Shown: positions 7,315 through 15,962 of the stretch, piece by piece | Layout of the letters: each line of letters opens with the position of its first letter | Position numbering within the stretch: position 1 is the stretch's first letter | Source of the DNA: Limisphaerales bacterium | GTDB lineage: Bacteria > Verrucomicrobiota > Verrucomicrobiia > Limisphaerales > UBA8199 | DNA length: 42,637 bases | NCBI GenBank assembly: GCA_003152225.1 | Contig: PLZQ01000090.1 | Coordinates: 1,502 to 44,138, forward strand | Reading direction: 5' to 3' | Made by a program: the position numbers and the translations under genes | The notes under the pieces: model-generated | The model's database searches: none | The model's input: only the letters and a program-made list of their open reading frames with translations | What the model was told of the DNA's origin: nothing

Positions 7315-8793
7315 ATGACCAAGACGTGCCCCGTATTGCAAACATTTCGCCTGCCGGAACCTTTCCCCGCCGACCCCTGTAAGCCGGCAACCCGCCGGCG
7401 CTCCGGCGGTTCGGATTTCCATGAGCTCCGTACTGTATTTGGGCTGGCGGTGGCATTAGCCATGTTGGCCGCCACCCTGCCTCATCTCTGCGCGCAGCCG
7501 TCGAATGCCGCCCGCCCCAGCCCGCAGTGGGTGCGCGACGCGGTCATCTATGAAGCCTTCCCCCGCAACTTCTCCGCGGAGGGCAATTTCAATGGCATCA
7601 CCGCCCGTCTGGACGAGTTAAAGGACCTCGGGGTGAACGTCCTTTGGCTGATGCCCATTCACCCACTGGGTGAGAAGCTGCGCAAAGGCACGCTCGGCAG
7701 CCCTTACGCCATCCGCGACTACTACGCTATCAACCCCGACTACGGGACCGAGGCCGACTTGAAGCGCCTGGTGTCGGAGGCGCATCAGCGCGGGCTGAAG
7801 GTTATCATCGACGTAGTCGCCAACCATACCGCGTGGGACAGCGTGCTGATGCAGCACCCCGAGTTCTACAAACAGGATGCCAGCGGCAAGATCATCCCGC
7901 CGGTAAAAGAGTGGACGGACGTGGCAGGGTTGAACTATGGGAACCCGCAGCTCCGCGAATACATGATCGCGATGCTCAAGCACTGGATTGATCCCGCCGG
8001 GTTCGACCTCGACGGCTTCCGCTGCGACGTCGCCTACGAAGTGCCCACCAGCTTCTGGGAAGAAGCCCGTGCCGAGCTGACGAAGGTCAAGCCGGACCTG
8101 ATCCTGCTCGCCGAGGCCAGTAAGCCCGAGTTGCTCGTTAAGGCGTTCGACGTGGACTACTCCTGGCCGTTGCACTCGACCCTGAACGACGTGTTGCTCC
8201 GCGGCGCCCCCGCCTCCGAGTTCAAACGCTCATGGGAGGAAAGTCAGAAGCAGTTCCCCAGCGGATCCCTTCACTTGCGCTTTTCCGACAATCACGACGA
8301 GCCGCGCGCGGTGGCCCGCTTCGGCATTAAAGGCGCGCTCGCCGCTCAGGTGCTGATGCTCTCGCTCGACGGCGTTCCCCTGCTTTACAACGGCATGGAG
8401 GTCGGTGATGCGACGGAATCGGGCGATCCGGCCCTGTTCGAGAAGCTGCCGGTCTTCTGGCATCCGAAGGACCGCCCGCCCCTGCGTGAGATCTACCAGG
8501 GGCTGATCAAGCTGCGCGCACAATACCCTGCGTTTCGCACCGACCGGGTCATCTGGCTGCACAACTCCGACGAAGCGAACCTGGTCACCCTCATGCGCCT
8601 GGATGGCAAGGACGAGTTCGTGGTCGTCATCAACTTCTCCAATCGGCCCACGACCGGCTGGGTGGAAGTCCTGCACGACCGGGAATTCAAGCCAGTGAAG
8701 ATCGCCGGCACGCCGGAGCCGTCCCCAGACAGCTTTCCCTTGTTCCGCTTGAACGGCTTCGAGTGGCGAATCTACCACCGCACCGTGAAGTAG
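7315..8793 (+). CDS. Exported GH13 alpha-amylase-family enzyme
   Basis: A 492-residue glycoside hydrolase family 13 protein acting on alpha-glucans or related oligosaccharides. The catalytic triad is complete: nucleophile D238 (GFDLDGFRCDVA), acid/base E267 (LLAEAS) and D328 (FSDNHDEP). Region I is DVVANHT. The barrel starts at WVRDAVIYEAFPRNFS; a C-terminal beta domain ends at WRIYHRTVK. A hydrophobic signal (TVFGLAVALAMLAATLPHLCA) follows an unusually long polar leader of about 38 residues. The ATG at 7315 is chosen for the AGGGG just before it; longer in-frame starts reach back to 7120. Export to the periplasm is likely. The sugar transporter at 12069-13787 may take up its products, but that gene is on the other strand and not in an operon with it. 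Confidence 0.88.
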   Translation: MTKTCPVLQTFRLPEPFPADPCKPATRRRSGGSDFHELRTVFGLAVALAMLAATLPHLCAQPSNAARPSPQWVRDAVIYEAFPRNFSAEGNFNGITARLDELKDLGVNVLWLMPIHPLGEKLRKGTLGSPYAIRDYYAINPDYGTEADLKRLVSEAHQRGLKVIIDVVANHTAWDSVLMQHPEFYKQDASGKIIPPVKEWTDVAGLNYGNPQLREYMIAMLKHWIDPAGFDLDGFRCDVAYEVPTSFWEEARAELTKVKPDLILLAEASKPELLVKAFDVDYSWPLHSTLNDVLLRGAPASEFKRSWEESQKQFPSGSLHLRFSDNHDEPRAVARFGIKGALAAQVLMLSLDGVPLLYNGMEVGDATESGDPALFEKLPVFWHPKDRPPLREIYQGLIKLRAQYPAFRTDRVIWLHNSDEANLVTLMRLDGKDEFVVVINFSNRPTTGWVEVLHDREFKPVKIAGTPEPSPDSFPLFRLNGFEWRIYHRTVK

Positions 8794-8858
8794 CCGTGGC
8801 GTCCGAGGGATGCGAGTGCGACATCTCCCAGCGGCGCATTGAGAAGAATGCGAGGTAT

Positions 8859-8968
8859 AAGGGATAAACAAGGGAAGTACAAGGGTTATACAAGGGATAG
8901 TTAAGGGATCAACAGGCTCGCAACACGCTCACAACACCAGAGCAATACCGGAGCAACACGCTCTCCCC
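8859..8968. repeat. Degenerate 11-bp-period array A
   Basis: Ten consecutive units of exactly 11 bases. The first five share AAGGG (AAGGGATAAAC, AAGGGAAGTAC, AAGGGTTATAC, and so on); the next five drift to AGGCTCGCAAC, ACGCTCACAAC, ACCAGAGCAAT, ACCGGAGCAAC. The period is not a multiple of three and no gene covers it. It lies between the GH13 stop and the VCBS-epimerase gene. Confidence 0.8.
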
Positions 8969-9097
8969 TGGCTTGTGCCTGGCTTCGGCGGCACATCACC
9001 AGCAAGCAAGCGCTGGTCTCATTATTGACACCTCCAGCGCGTGCTGATAAGGGTGGCCTACGTCGCGCAGATAACCAGATTCCTGCTCTCAGTAATT

Positions 9098-11152
9098 ATG
9101 AGATCATCGTCGCGCTCTATCCTATCCTGCCATTGTGGCTGGGAACACCTCTGGCTGGCTGGCCTGGCCATGCTTGCCACGACACAGGTTTGGGCCGGCA
9201 CAGATCCGGTTTGGCAGAATCTCTCCAGCAAGCGCGGGGAATTGCCCATGCCGCCGGGAGGCTCGACCCAACAAACCGGCGCCGTGGTGGCCGATTTTGA
9301 TGGTGACGGCCTCAACGATTTCATCCTTAGCTTCCGCCAAAAAGCCCCCGCCTTGGTGTGGTACCGACGCACAGCTACCGGGTGGGACCCTTACGTGATT
9401 GAAAAGGACTACCTCACCATCGAGGCGGGCGGTGCCGTTTGTGACATTGACGGTGACGGCCACCCCGACGTGGTCTTCGGGGGCGATTGGCAGAGTGACG
9501 AAGTCTGGTGGTGGGAGAACCCGGCCCCCAATTTTGATCCGAAGGTGCCCTGGAAACGGCACCTCATCAAGAAGGGCGGCCAGACGCAGCACCATGACCA
9601 GGTGTTCGGCGATTTTCTCGGCACCGGCAAACCGCAGCTTGCCTTCTGGAACCAGGGGGCCAAGAAGCTTTACCTGGCCGAGATCCCGGAGAACCCGCGC
9701 ACGGCTGGATTATGGCCGCTGACCGAGATTGCCTCCGCCGCCAATTCAGGATCGACCCCGTATACCGAAGGCATAACCGCTTTCGATGTGGACGGGGACG
9801 GCAAGGTGGACCTGCTGGCCTTCAACACCTGGTACAAACACACCGGCGGCAAGAACTTCAAACCGATCAAGATCGCCGAGGAAGGGGGGCTGATCTTCGC
9901 CGGGTACTTTAAGTCCTCAAAGATTGCTCAGGTTGTGATCTCCCCGGGTGACGGCGTGGGCCACTTGCGTTGGTACGAGTGCACGGGCGATCCCGAGGAC
10001 TCCAAGGCTTGGGCGGGTCATGATCTGATCGATCGCCAAGTGGTCCATGGCCATACGCTGCAACTGGGCGACATTGACCGCGACGGTCATCTGGACATCT
10101 TCGCCGCGGAGATGGCCAAATGGAGCGAGAACCAGCCTCAGCGCGATAACCCCGGCGCCACGGCCTGGGTCTTTTACGGCGATGGCCAGGGGCATTTCAG
10201 GAAGACGGAGCTCATCACCGGGCACGGCTGGCACGAGGGCCAGTTGGCCGACTTGGATGGCGATGGCGACCTTGATCTGCTTAACAAGCCGTATAACTGG
10301 GACGCGCCGCGGGTGGACGTCTGGTTGAACAACGGCACGCGGGCGGGCGCCCACGGCGCTGGCACCAGCGCCAACTTCAGCGGGCCCGTTGGCCTCCAAC
10401 TATACAGTCTGCGAGACATCCTCAGCCAGAATGTTGGCCTCGGCCTGCAATTCGCCCGCAACTTTGGATTCCGCGAAGTGGAGCTCGCGGGCACTTATGG
10501 CGTACCCCCGGGGCAATTCCGCGCAACGCTGGACCGGTTCGGCCTGAAGCCCGTCTCTGCGATTGAGGATTATGGGATGTTCGCAGAGCACCTCGACAAG
10601 GTCATCGAGGAGGCTAAGACGCTTGGAGTGCAGTTCATCGGCACGGCCGGAATTCCTCACGAGGGCACTCTTACCACCGCCGATGTCAAGAAGACCGCCG
10701 CGGTTTTCAACCGGGCGGGCGAGGCATTGGCGAAAGAAGGAATCCGCTTCTTCTATCACAACCACGGATTTGAATTCGTCCCGTATGGGGACGGCACCCT
10801 GTTCGACTTGCTGATGGCTGAGACGGACCCAAAGCGGGTGAGCTTTGAAATGGACATCTTCTGGGCGGTGCACCCAGGGCAGGACCCTGTGAAGTTGCTG
10901 CGGAAGTACCCGACCCGCTGGGCGTTGATGCATGTCAAAGACATGCGCAACGGGACGAAGACGGGCTTGCTCACCGGCAGCGAAGATGTCCGCAATGACG
11001 TGATGATCGGTTCGGGCCAGATTGATATCCCGGCCACCTTGCGGGAGGCGGTACGGGTCGGCGTGAAGCACTTCTTTATCGAAGATGAGTCGCCGGTTCC
11101 CGTCGAGCAGATCCCGCAGAGCCTGCGCTATCTCGAGTCGCTGGCGTGGTAA
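9098..11152 (+). CDS. Exported VCBS/FG-GAP propeller fused to a sugar isomerase/epimerase
   Basis: A 684-residue fusion. After a signal-like N-terminus (residues about 1-37, ending near LATTQVWAG) come five calcium-binding DxDxDG motifs typical of VCBS/FG-GAP blades (near 9293, 9443, 9785, 10070 and 10250). From about residue 428 (GPVGLQLYSLRD) there is a complete xylose-isomerase-like TIM barrel with probable metal ligands in EVELAGTYG, FYHNHGFEF, FEMDIFWAVH and HFFIEDES. Such barrels interconvert keto sugars or cleave 3-keto-glycosides. In Verrucomicrobia and Planctomycetes exported members are common; the propeller may hold the enzyme at a surface or polymer. The ATG at 9098 is used; an in-frame GTG at 9041 would add 19 residues. 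A frameshift artefact is unlikely because both domains lie in one open frame. Confidence 0.84.
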   Translation: MRSSSRSILSCHCGWEHLWLAGLAMLATTQVWAGTDPVWQNLSSKRGELPMPPGGSTQQTGAVVADFDGDGLNDFILSFRQKAPALVWYRRTATGWDPYVIEKDYLTIEAGGAVCDIDGDGHPDVVFGGDWQSDEVWWWENPAPNFDPKVPWKRHLIKKGGQTQHHDQVFGDFLGTGKPQLAFWNQGAKKLYLAEIPENPRTAGLWPLTEIASAANSGSTPYTEGITAFDVDGDGKVDLLAFNTWYKHTGGKNFKPIKIAEEGGLIFAGYFKSSKIAQVVISPGDGVGHLRWYECTGDPEDSKAWAGHDLIDRQVVHGHTLQLGDIDRDGHLDIFAAEMAKWSENQPQRDNPGATAWVFYGDGQGHFRKTELITGHGWHEGQLADLDGDGDLDLLNKPYNWDAPRVDVWLNNGTRAGAHGAGTSANFSGPVGLQLYSLRDILSQNVGLGLQFARNFGFREVELAGTYGVPPGQFRATLDRFGLKPVSAIEDYGMFAEHLDKVIEEAKTLGVQFIGTAGIPHEGTLTTADVKKTAAVFNRAGEALAKEGIRFFYHNHGFEFVPYGDGTLFDLLMAETDPKRVSFEMDIFWAVHPGQDPVKLLRKYPTRWALMHVKDMRNGTKTGLLTGSEDVRNDVMIGSGQIDIPATLREAVRVGVKHFFIEDESPVPVEQIPQSLRYLESLAW

Positions 11153-11247
11153 GCAGTGGCGAAAGGGTGACCTGCGCGAGTGACAGTTTTCGACAAGCGG
11201 ACGGCGTTGTGCATCAGACTAGCGATACCGCATAGTCAGCCTCACTC

Positions 11248-11787
11248 TCAAGCTCCGCCCACGCGCAGCAGCACGGTCAGGTAGAAGTTCTCGATGCCGA
11301 ACCGGCTCAACGGGATCCTGATCGCATAGCCGTCACGCATGCCGGGAGGATACTCGACTGTAACCGGATATTCACTGGTGAGGGCGCCATGCCCCTCGCA
11401 CTGCCAGCATTCGTAAGGCCCGACCATGCCATGTCCGCCGCACATGGAGCAGGTGGCTCGCGCGGGGATCCACACGCGTACTCGCCCGCCGAATCGAGCG
11501 TCGTCCGGATTGATGACCACCTCAACCGTAAGGCTCTCCAACTCCTCGGCTTTGGGCCTCCCATGAGGCTCGAAGTTGCTCCAGAGCCGCGCGAACAGCT
11601 CATCGAACGACGGACGATAGGTCTCGAAGGATTCCGCGAGCGAAGCCTCCAAAAAGCCGCGGGCTGGCTCGACCGGGCGGAGGGGTTCACTCCCGGGCCG
11701 CTTGCCCATTAGCGGTTCGGGCGCCGGATCACAAGGCCGACGGCGCGTAGCGGCGACCGGAGTTTGCTGGTAGTAGTTCTTTGTCAT
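11248..11787 (-). CDS. J-domain-less DnaJ-type zinc-finger/C-terminal-domain protein
   Basis: A 179-residue protein. The first 85 residues are proline/arginine-rich and low in structure; no J domain or HPD motif is present. Residues about 85-179 follow the DnaJ C-terminal layout: a strand pair (LTVEVVINPDDARFGG), then two CxxCxGxG-like motifs (CSMCGGHG at 113-120, CWQCEGHG at 127-134), then VTVEYPPGMRDGYAIRIP and a final strand. Ordinary DnaJ has four such motifs binding two zinc ions; this one could bind one. It may bind unfolded proteins without recruiting DnaK, or act as a redox or scaffold protein. The ATG at 11787 is chosen over one four codons upstream because GGAGG lies at the right distance before it. 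A dyad site lies about 40 bases upstream. Confidence 0.75.
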   Translation of the reverse strand: MTKNYYQQTPVAATRRRPCDPAPEPLMGKRPGSEPLRPVEPARGFLEASLAESFETYRPSFDELFARLWSNFEPHGRPKAEELESLTVEVVINPDDARFGGRVRVWIPARATCSMCGGHGMVGPYECWQCEGHGALTSEYPVTVEYPPGMRDGYAIRIPLSRFGIENFYLTVLLRVGGA

Positions 11788-11828
11788 GGCTGCCTCCATT
11801 CACTCGTAGTTTGGCACAAGGGGTTTTT

Positions 11829-11843
11829 CTGTAGTATTTACAG
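11829..11843 (-). promoter_or_regulatory. Dyad site upstream of the DnaJ-type gene
   Basis: An inverted repeat CTGTA-N5-TACAG lies 42-56 bases before the ATG at 11787. It has the size of a protein-binding operator. It resembles a LexA box but is one base too short between CTGT and ACAG (N7, not N8). The assignment as a control site is inference. Confidence 0.25.
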
Positions 11844-12068
11844 TCTCCTGAATTGGATCGTTTTCAGTTTCATTCCAGGCAACCCTGGCGGAGAGACTCT
11901 GGAGCATTCCGCCAAGCTAGCGTACGTGTCCAAAAGCAATGAACAGGGTCAACGTACGAGCCATCTTGGCCGCTGTCAACCGGCGCACAGTGTTTAGCGC
12001 CACCGCAGCGTCCGGTCCTTAAACTCCCGTGGACCTTGCCCGCTCTCGTTGCCTGTGGACCAAACACC

Positions 12069-13787
12069 TCAACTGCCAGAACCGGAATTATCCACGTCCT
12101 TCGAGACGAATCCGACGCATAGGCCGGCGGCGATCATCGAGCAGCCGCCCAGCAGCACCGAGTTCATCGGGTTATCGCCCAGCACGGACTTCATCAGCGT
12201 GCCCAACCCAAGCGAAGCCAGGATTTGCGGGATGACGATGAAGAAGTTGAACACACCCATGTAGAAGCCCATTTTGTGGGCCGGGATCGCGTTGGCCAGC
12301 ATCGCATAAGGCATGGAGAGGATGCTCGCCCAGGCGACTCCGACCAGCACCATCGAGCCGATCAGCAAGTATTGTTGATGCAACACCACGACGAACATCA
12401 AGCCTGCTCCGCCGCAGACCAGGCAAACCCGGTGGATTGAGCGGGCGGAAAACTTCCCAACCAGGGCCAGCAACAGGAAGGCAAACAAGAACATTGTGCC
12501 GTTGTAAGCTGAGAAACAGACTCCACCCCAAGCGGCTCCCTGCTGGTAGCTTCGCGCCGCCGCCAACCGGCTGTGAATCTCCGCCGCTGCCGCCGCAATT
12601 CCCGGCGAAACCGGCGCGGTGACCTTATGGCGCATCAGGGCGGCGGCAAAAGTCTGGACCAGCGGACTCTCCACGTCTGCCTTGTCCGTCTGCCCAGGCG
12701 TGGCCACTTGGCCGGCGATCAGGGATTGCAGAGCTGTGGCATCGATGCGTTCCCCCGGATCGGGCGCAGCCGGCTTGAGTCCGAACATTTGCAGGAACGC
12801 GTCATACCACGCCTTTTGGCCTGCCTCTCGTGCGGCTGCCTCGGCGGCCTCCTGCTTGCGCGCTTCGTAGGCTCGGGCAATGGCTGCCCCCTCGGCCACA
12901 TAGACCTTGCCCGCCTCGCTCGTCACCTCAAGCTTCAAGGCCGGGTCATGAATCCCAAGCGTCTGGCCATGGAATACCCCGGTCGCCACCGCCGGTACGA
13001 AGTAGAGCCACATGCAAAACAGCGCAAACCACGTGAAGAACTGCACCACCGCAAGCTGCCGCATAGTCCGGGGCATCGACCCAATACCTGCAAAGATCTC
13101 CTGGAAGGCACGACCCACCCCAGCCGATTCCGCCTTCATTTTCTCGAATGCAGCCGGGTCATCGGGGGGATACTCTTTGGTCGTCAGTATCGTATAGAGC
13201 ACAGCCACAAAGAACACGGCCGACCCGATATAAAAGGCCAGCCTCACCGCCGGCGGAATCGGGCTCTTGACCGTCGCCTCGTTGCTGACCGCGAATCCAT
13301 TGGTGAGCATGTAAGGCAGTGCCGAGGAAAGCACCGCGCCAAACCCAATGAGAAGGCTCTGCATGACAAACCCGGTCTTGCGCTGCTCGCTGGGCAAAAG
13401 GTCGCCCACGAATGCGCGGAACGGCTCCATGGTGATGTTCACGCTCGCATCCAGAATCCACAGCAAGCCCGCCGCCATCCAGACCGTGCCCGAATTCGGC
13501 ATGGCGATCAGGGCCAGGCTGGCCAGAAGCGCGCCCGTCAAAAAGTAAGGCCGCCGCCTCCCCAGCGCCCCCCAGGTGCGATCGCTCGCGTAGCCGATGA
13601 TGGGCTGTACCAGCAAACCAGTCAGCGGCGCGGCCAGCCACAGGACAGCCAGCTCGGATTCCTTTGCGCCCAGGTACTGGTAGATGGCGCTCATGTTGGC
13701 CATCTGCAGCCCCCAGCCGAACTGGATGCCGAAGAAGCCAAAGCTCATGTTCCAGATCTGCCAAAAGCTTAGTCGTGGTCGTTGCAT
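12069..13787 (-). CDS. MFS sugar transporter of the GPH/SUT (SLC45-like) type
   Basis: A 572-residue inner-membrane transporter with about twelve membrane segments. The opening WNMSFGFFGIQFGWGLQMAN, then GLLVQPIIGYASDRTWGALGRRRPYF and NITMEPFRAFVGDLLP match sucrose/maltose-type cation symporters. Unusual is a soluble, alanine-rich insertion of about 145 residues (about 272-416) between the seventh and eighth segments, a loop that should face the periplasm. It likely imports a disaccharide or glucan fragment by proton or sodium symport; the GH13 enzyme 3.3 kb away could supply it. The ATG at 13787 is preferred to an in-frame TTG four codons upstream. No Shine-Dalgarno site is seen. It has no close operon partner; the SDR gene upstream on the same strand is about 190 bases away. 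Confidence 0.85.
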   Translation of the reverse strand: MQRPRLSFWQIWNMSFGFFGIQFGWGLQMANMSAIYQYLGAKESELAVLWLAAPLTGLLVQPIIGYASDRTWGALGRRRPYFLTGALLASLALIAMPNSGTVWMAAGLLWILDASVNITMEPFRAFVGDLLPSEQRKTGFVMQSLLIGFGAVLSSALPYMLTNGFAVSNEATVKSPIPPAVRLAFYIGSAVFFVAVLYTILTTKEYPPDDPAAFEKMKAESAGVGRAFQEIFAGIGSMPRTMRQLAVVQFFTWFALFCMWLYFVPAVATGVFHGQTLGIHDPALKLEVTSEAGKVYVAEGAAIARAYEARKQEAAEAAAREAGQKAWYDAFLQMFGLKPAAPDPGERIDATALQSLIAGQVATPGQTDKADVESPLVQTFAAALMRHKVTAPVSPGIAAAAAEIHSRLAAARSYQQGAAWGGVCFSAYNGTMFLFAFLLLALVGKFSARSIHRVCLVCGGAGLMFVVVLHQQYLLIGSMVLVGVAWASILSMPYAMLANAIPAHKMGFYMGVFNFFIVIPQILASLGLGTLMKSVLGDNPMNSVLLGGCSMIAAGLCVGFVSKDVDNSGSGS

Positions 13788-13974
13788 GGGAAGGGGCAAT
13801 TAGGCTGTGCGGTCGTCTCGGAGCACGGCGCCACTTCATCATTCCCGGCGAGTCGAGGCAAGCCATTTTGCGAGGATTGATGTTGACGCCGGCAGCGCGG
13901 GACGGGATGCCGTGCGGCATCATGGCGGGGATGCCTGTCTTGGGCTTCATCCCCCGCAACTTTTTGGCCTGGCC

Positions 13975-14754
13975 TCAGCGCACGTTGTTCAGCCTTCGGG
14001 TGATCTTGCGAACGGCCGCGCGCGGTACCAGCCGGACCAGGAACGCGGGTAGCTGATTGCGGAAACCCGTGATGGCAACGACCTGGCCGCGCCGGTAAGC
14101 GCGATGGCTGATGTGGGCCACCGATGCGGCCGACATGGAGATCTTCTTCACCAGTCCCAGCGTATTCATGTTGGCGGCGGCGCCGAAGTTCGTCGCCGTC
14201 GGACCTGGACATGAGGCGGTGACCGTCACGCCCGTTCCGGCCAGTTCCTCGGCCAGGGCTTCGGTGAAGGAGAGCACATAGGCTTTGCTCGCGTAATAGA
14301 CTGCCATACCGGGGCCGGGCTGGAAGGCGGCAGTCGAGGCGACACTGAGAATGCCGCCGCGGCGGCGTTCGATCATGCCCGGCAGCAACAGCCGCGTCAG
14401 GTGTGTGAGGCTGGTGATGTTCACCTGCAACATCTCAAGCTGTCGCGCGAGGGGCAGCTCCACGAACTTGCCTTGCGCCCCGAACCCGGCGTTATTGACC
14501 AGCACATCGACCTTGAGGCCGGCGCTTTGCAGGTGAGCCAGCAGGCGGTTCGGGCTATCCGGGTGAGCGAGGTCCACGGTGAAAACCTGCGCCTGGATCT
14601 TATGGGCCTTCCTCAACTCGGCAGCCAGCGCCTCCAGCGCATCGCCCTTGCGCGACGCGAGGGCAAGCCGGCAGCCGTCAGCGGCAAAGCACCGAGCCAG
14701 CTCAAGCCCAATGCCCGACGACGCCCCGGTGATAAGAACTGTTTCGACGCTCAT
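13975..14754 (-). CDS. Short-chain dehydrogenase/reductase
   Basis: A 259-residue cytoplasmic NAD(P)-dependent oxidoreductase of the classical SDR type. Seen: the cofactor motif TGASSGIG near residues 9-16, LVNNAGFG, the catalytic serine in SVASTAAF, and YYASK. After PGPTATNF there is a C-terminal helical extension rich in arginine and hydrophobics, as in the DltE/YqjQ-like group, whose substrates are mostly unknown. The ATG at 14754 overlaps the stop of the threonine synthase gene by ATGA, so the two are translationally coupled and part of one operon with the aspartate dehydrogenase gene. Substrate is not deducible. Confidence 0.87.
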   Translation of the reverse strand: MSVETVLITGASSGIGLELARCFAADGCRLALASRKGDALEALAAELRKAHKIQAQVFTVDLAHPDSPNRLLAHLQSAGLKVDVLVNNAGFGAQGKFVELPLARQLEMLQVNITSLTHLTRLLLPGMIERRRGGILSVASTAAFQPGPGMAVYYASKAYVLSFTEALAEELAGTGVTVTASCPGPTATNFGAAANMNTLGLVKKISMSAASVAHISHRAYRRGQVVAITGFRNQLPAFLVRLVPRAAVRKITRRLNNVR

Positions 14755-15952
14755 TTGAAGGCATGCTCCACGTCCCGGCGGATAGTGTCGAGACTGCTCT
14801 CGATAATGTTGAACGGCTGGAATTGCAGTGCGCCCAAGTCCTTGAGGCCGGCGCCGGTCAGCATGAGGACAACCATTTCGTCCGGCGCGATCCTGCCCGC
14901 CGCGCACAGTTTCCTTACGGCGCATAGCGTCGTGGCGCTGGCCGGTTCGACGAACCATCCGTCCTGCGCGAAGACGCGCTGGGCCTCCAGTATCTCATCC
15001 TCCGCCGCGTCCTCGGCCAGCCAGCCGTGCTGGCACGCCTTGGCGATGATCTCGTCGCCGCCCATCGGGTTGCCGGTTGTGATGGCCTCGGCGACCGTGT
15101 GGAAGTTCGCGAATGGAATGACATGCTTCGCCCCTTGCTTGATGGCACTGACGATCGGGCTGTTGTTCGCGGCCTGCACCACAATCATCCGTGGCAGCCG
15201 ACGGATGAGCCCGGCTGCGAACAGTTCCCGGAAGCCTTTGAACAATCCTCGGATGTGCCCACAGGCGGAAGTCGGCACGGCGATGTAGTCCGGCAGCTCA
15301 CCGCGCATCTGCTCGTAGAGCTCGAATGCGGACAGTTTGTAGCCCTCGGCGCGGATAGGCCCGTTGCCGGACACGATGCGCAGGTTGAACTCCTTGGCCA
15401 GGCCGAGCACCGCCTTCTTCATTACCGCATAATCCGGCGCGTGCACCCGCAGAACGGTCGCGCCGTGCATCGTCATGGCAATGAGCTTCTCGCGCGGCGC
15501 GAACTTCGGCACGAAGACGAGCGCCTTGATGCCCGCCTGGCGCCGTAGGCGGCGATCGAATGACCCATGTTGCCCGTCGAGATGGTTGCGGTCGTCCGCT
15601 CGCCCATCTCTTGCGCCATGAAGATGCAAGCCAGCGAACCGCGGTCCTTGAAGCTCCAGGTGGGATTCTGCGTTTCGTTCTTGAGCAGCAGCCGCGCGAG
15701 GCCGCTAAATGCTGTCAGCCGTTTACCCGCCTCCACTAGCGGCGTATTACCTTCTCCCAGCGAAGCCGAGGCGTCCATTGTCTTGAACGGGAGAAACTCC
15801 GCGAAGCGTACCCACAGGTGGCGGCCCGGCCGGGGTCGAGCGCGCTCGATGCCCGCGAGCTCAACCTCCAGCGCCTCGCCGTTATCGGCAAACTCCTCCA
15901 GCCGCTCGAAGGGATACTCGCGGCCCGTGATGGTGGAAACCAATTTGCGCAT
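14751..15952 (-). pseudogene. thrC: Threonine synthase-like PLP enzyme, interrupted by a one-base frameshift
   Basis: Two overlapping frames together give one threonine synthase of about 400 residues. The upstream frame (from ATG 15952) carries the lid and PLP lysine (NPTWSFKDRGS) and reads to ISTGNMGHSIAAYGA. The downstream frame continues as AGIKALVFVPKFAPREKL to EPASATTL and LTGAGLKDLGAL. The change of frame is near 15533-15541, where one G appears to be missing in a GC-rich run. The enzyme makes threonine from O-phosphohomoserine; close relatives include cysteate synthase, so the substrate is not certain. It sits 10 bases after the aspartate dehydrogenase-like gene and overlaps the SDR gene. 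Domain conservation on both sides suggests a very recent mutation or a sequencing error. Confidence 0.78.
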
Positions 15953-15962
15953 GACTAACCGT

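Noticed and set aside
11811-11830. Sigma-54 promoter (TTGGCAC...)
   Set aside because: The -12 GC element is missing at the required distance and it points away from the only nearby start.
11829-11843. LexA (SOS) box
   Set aside because: CTGT and ACAG are seven bases apart instead of eight, and no SOS gene is adjacent; kept only as an unnamed dyad.
12573-13772. Open frame of 399 codons on the plus strand
   Set aside because: It is antisense to the MFS transporter, rich in Arg/His/Gly/Pro without any domain; a by-product of high GC content.
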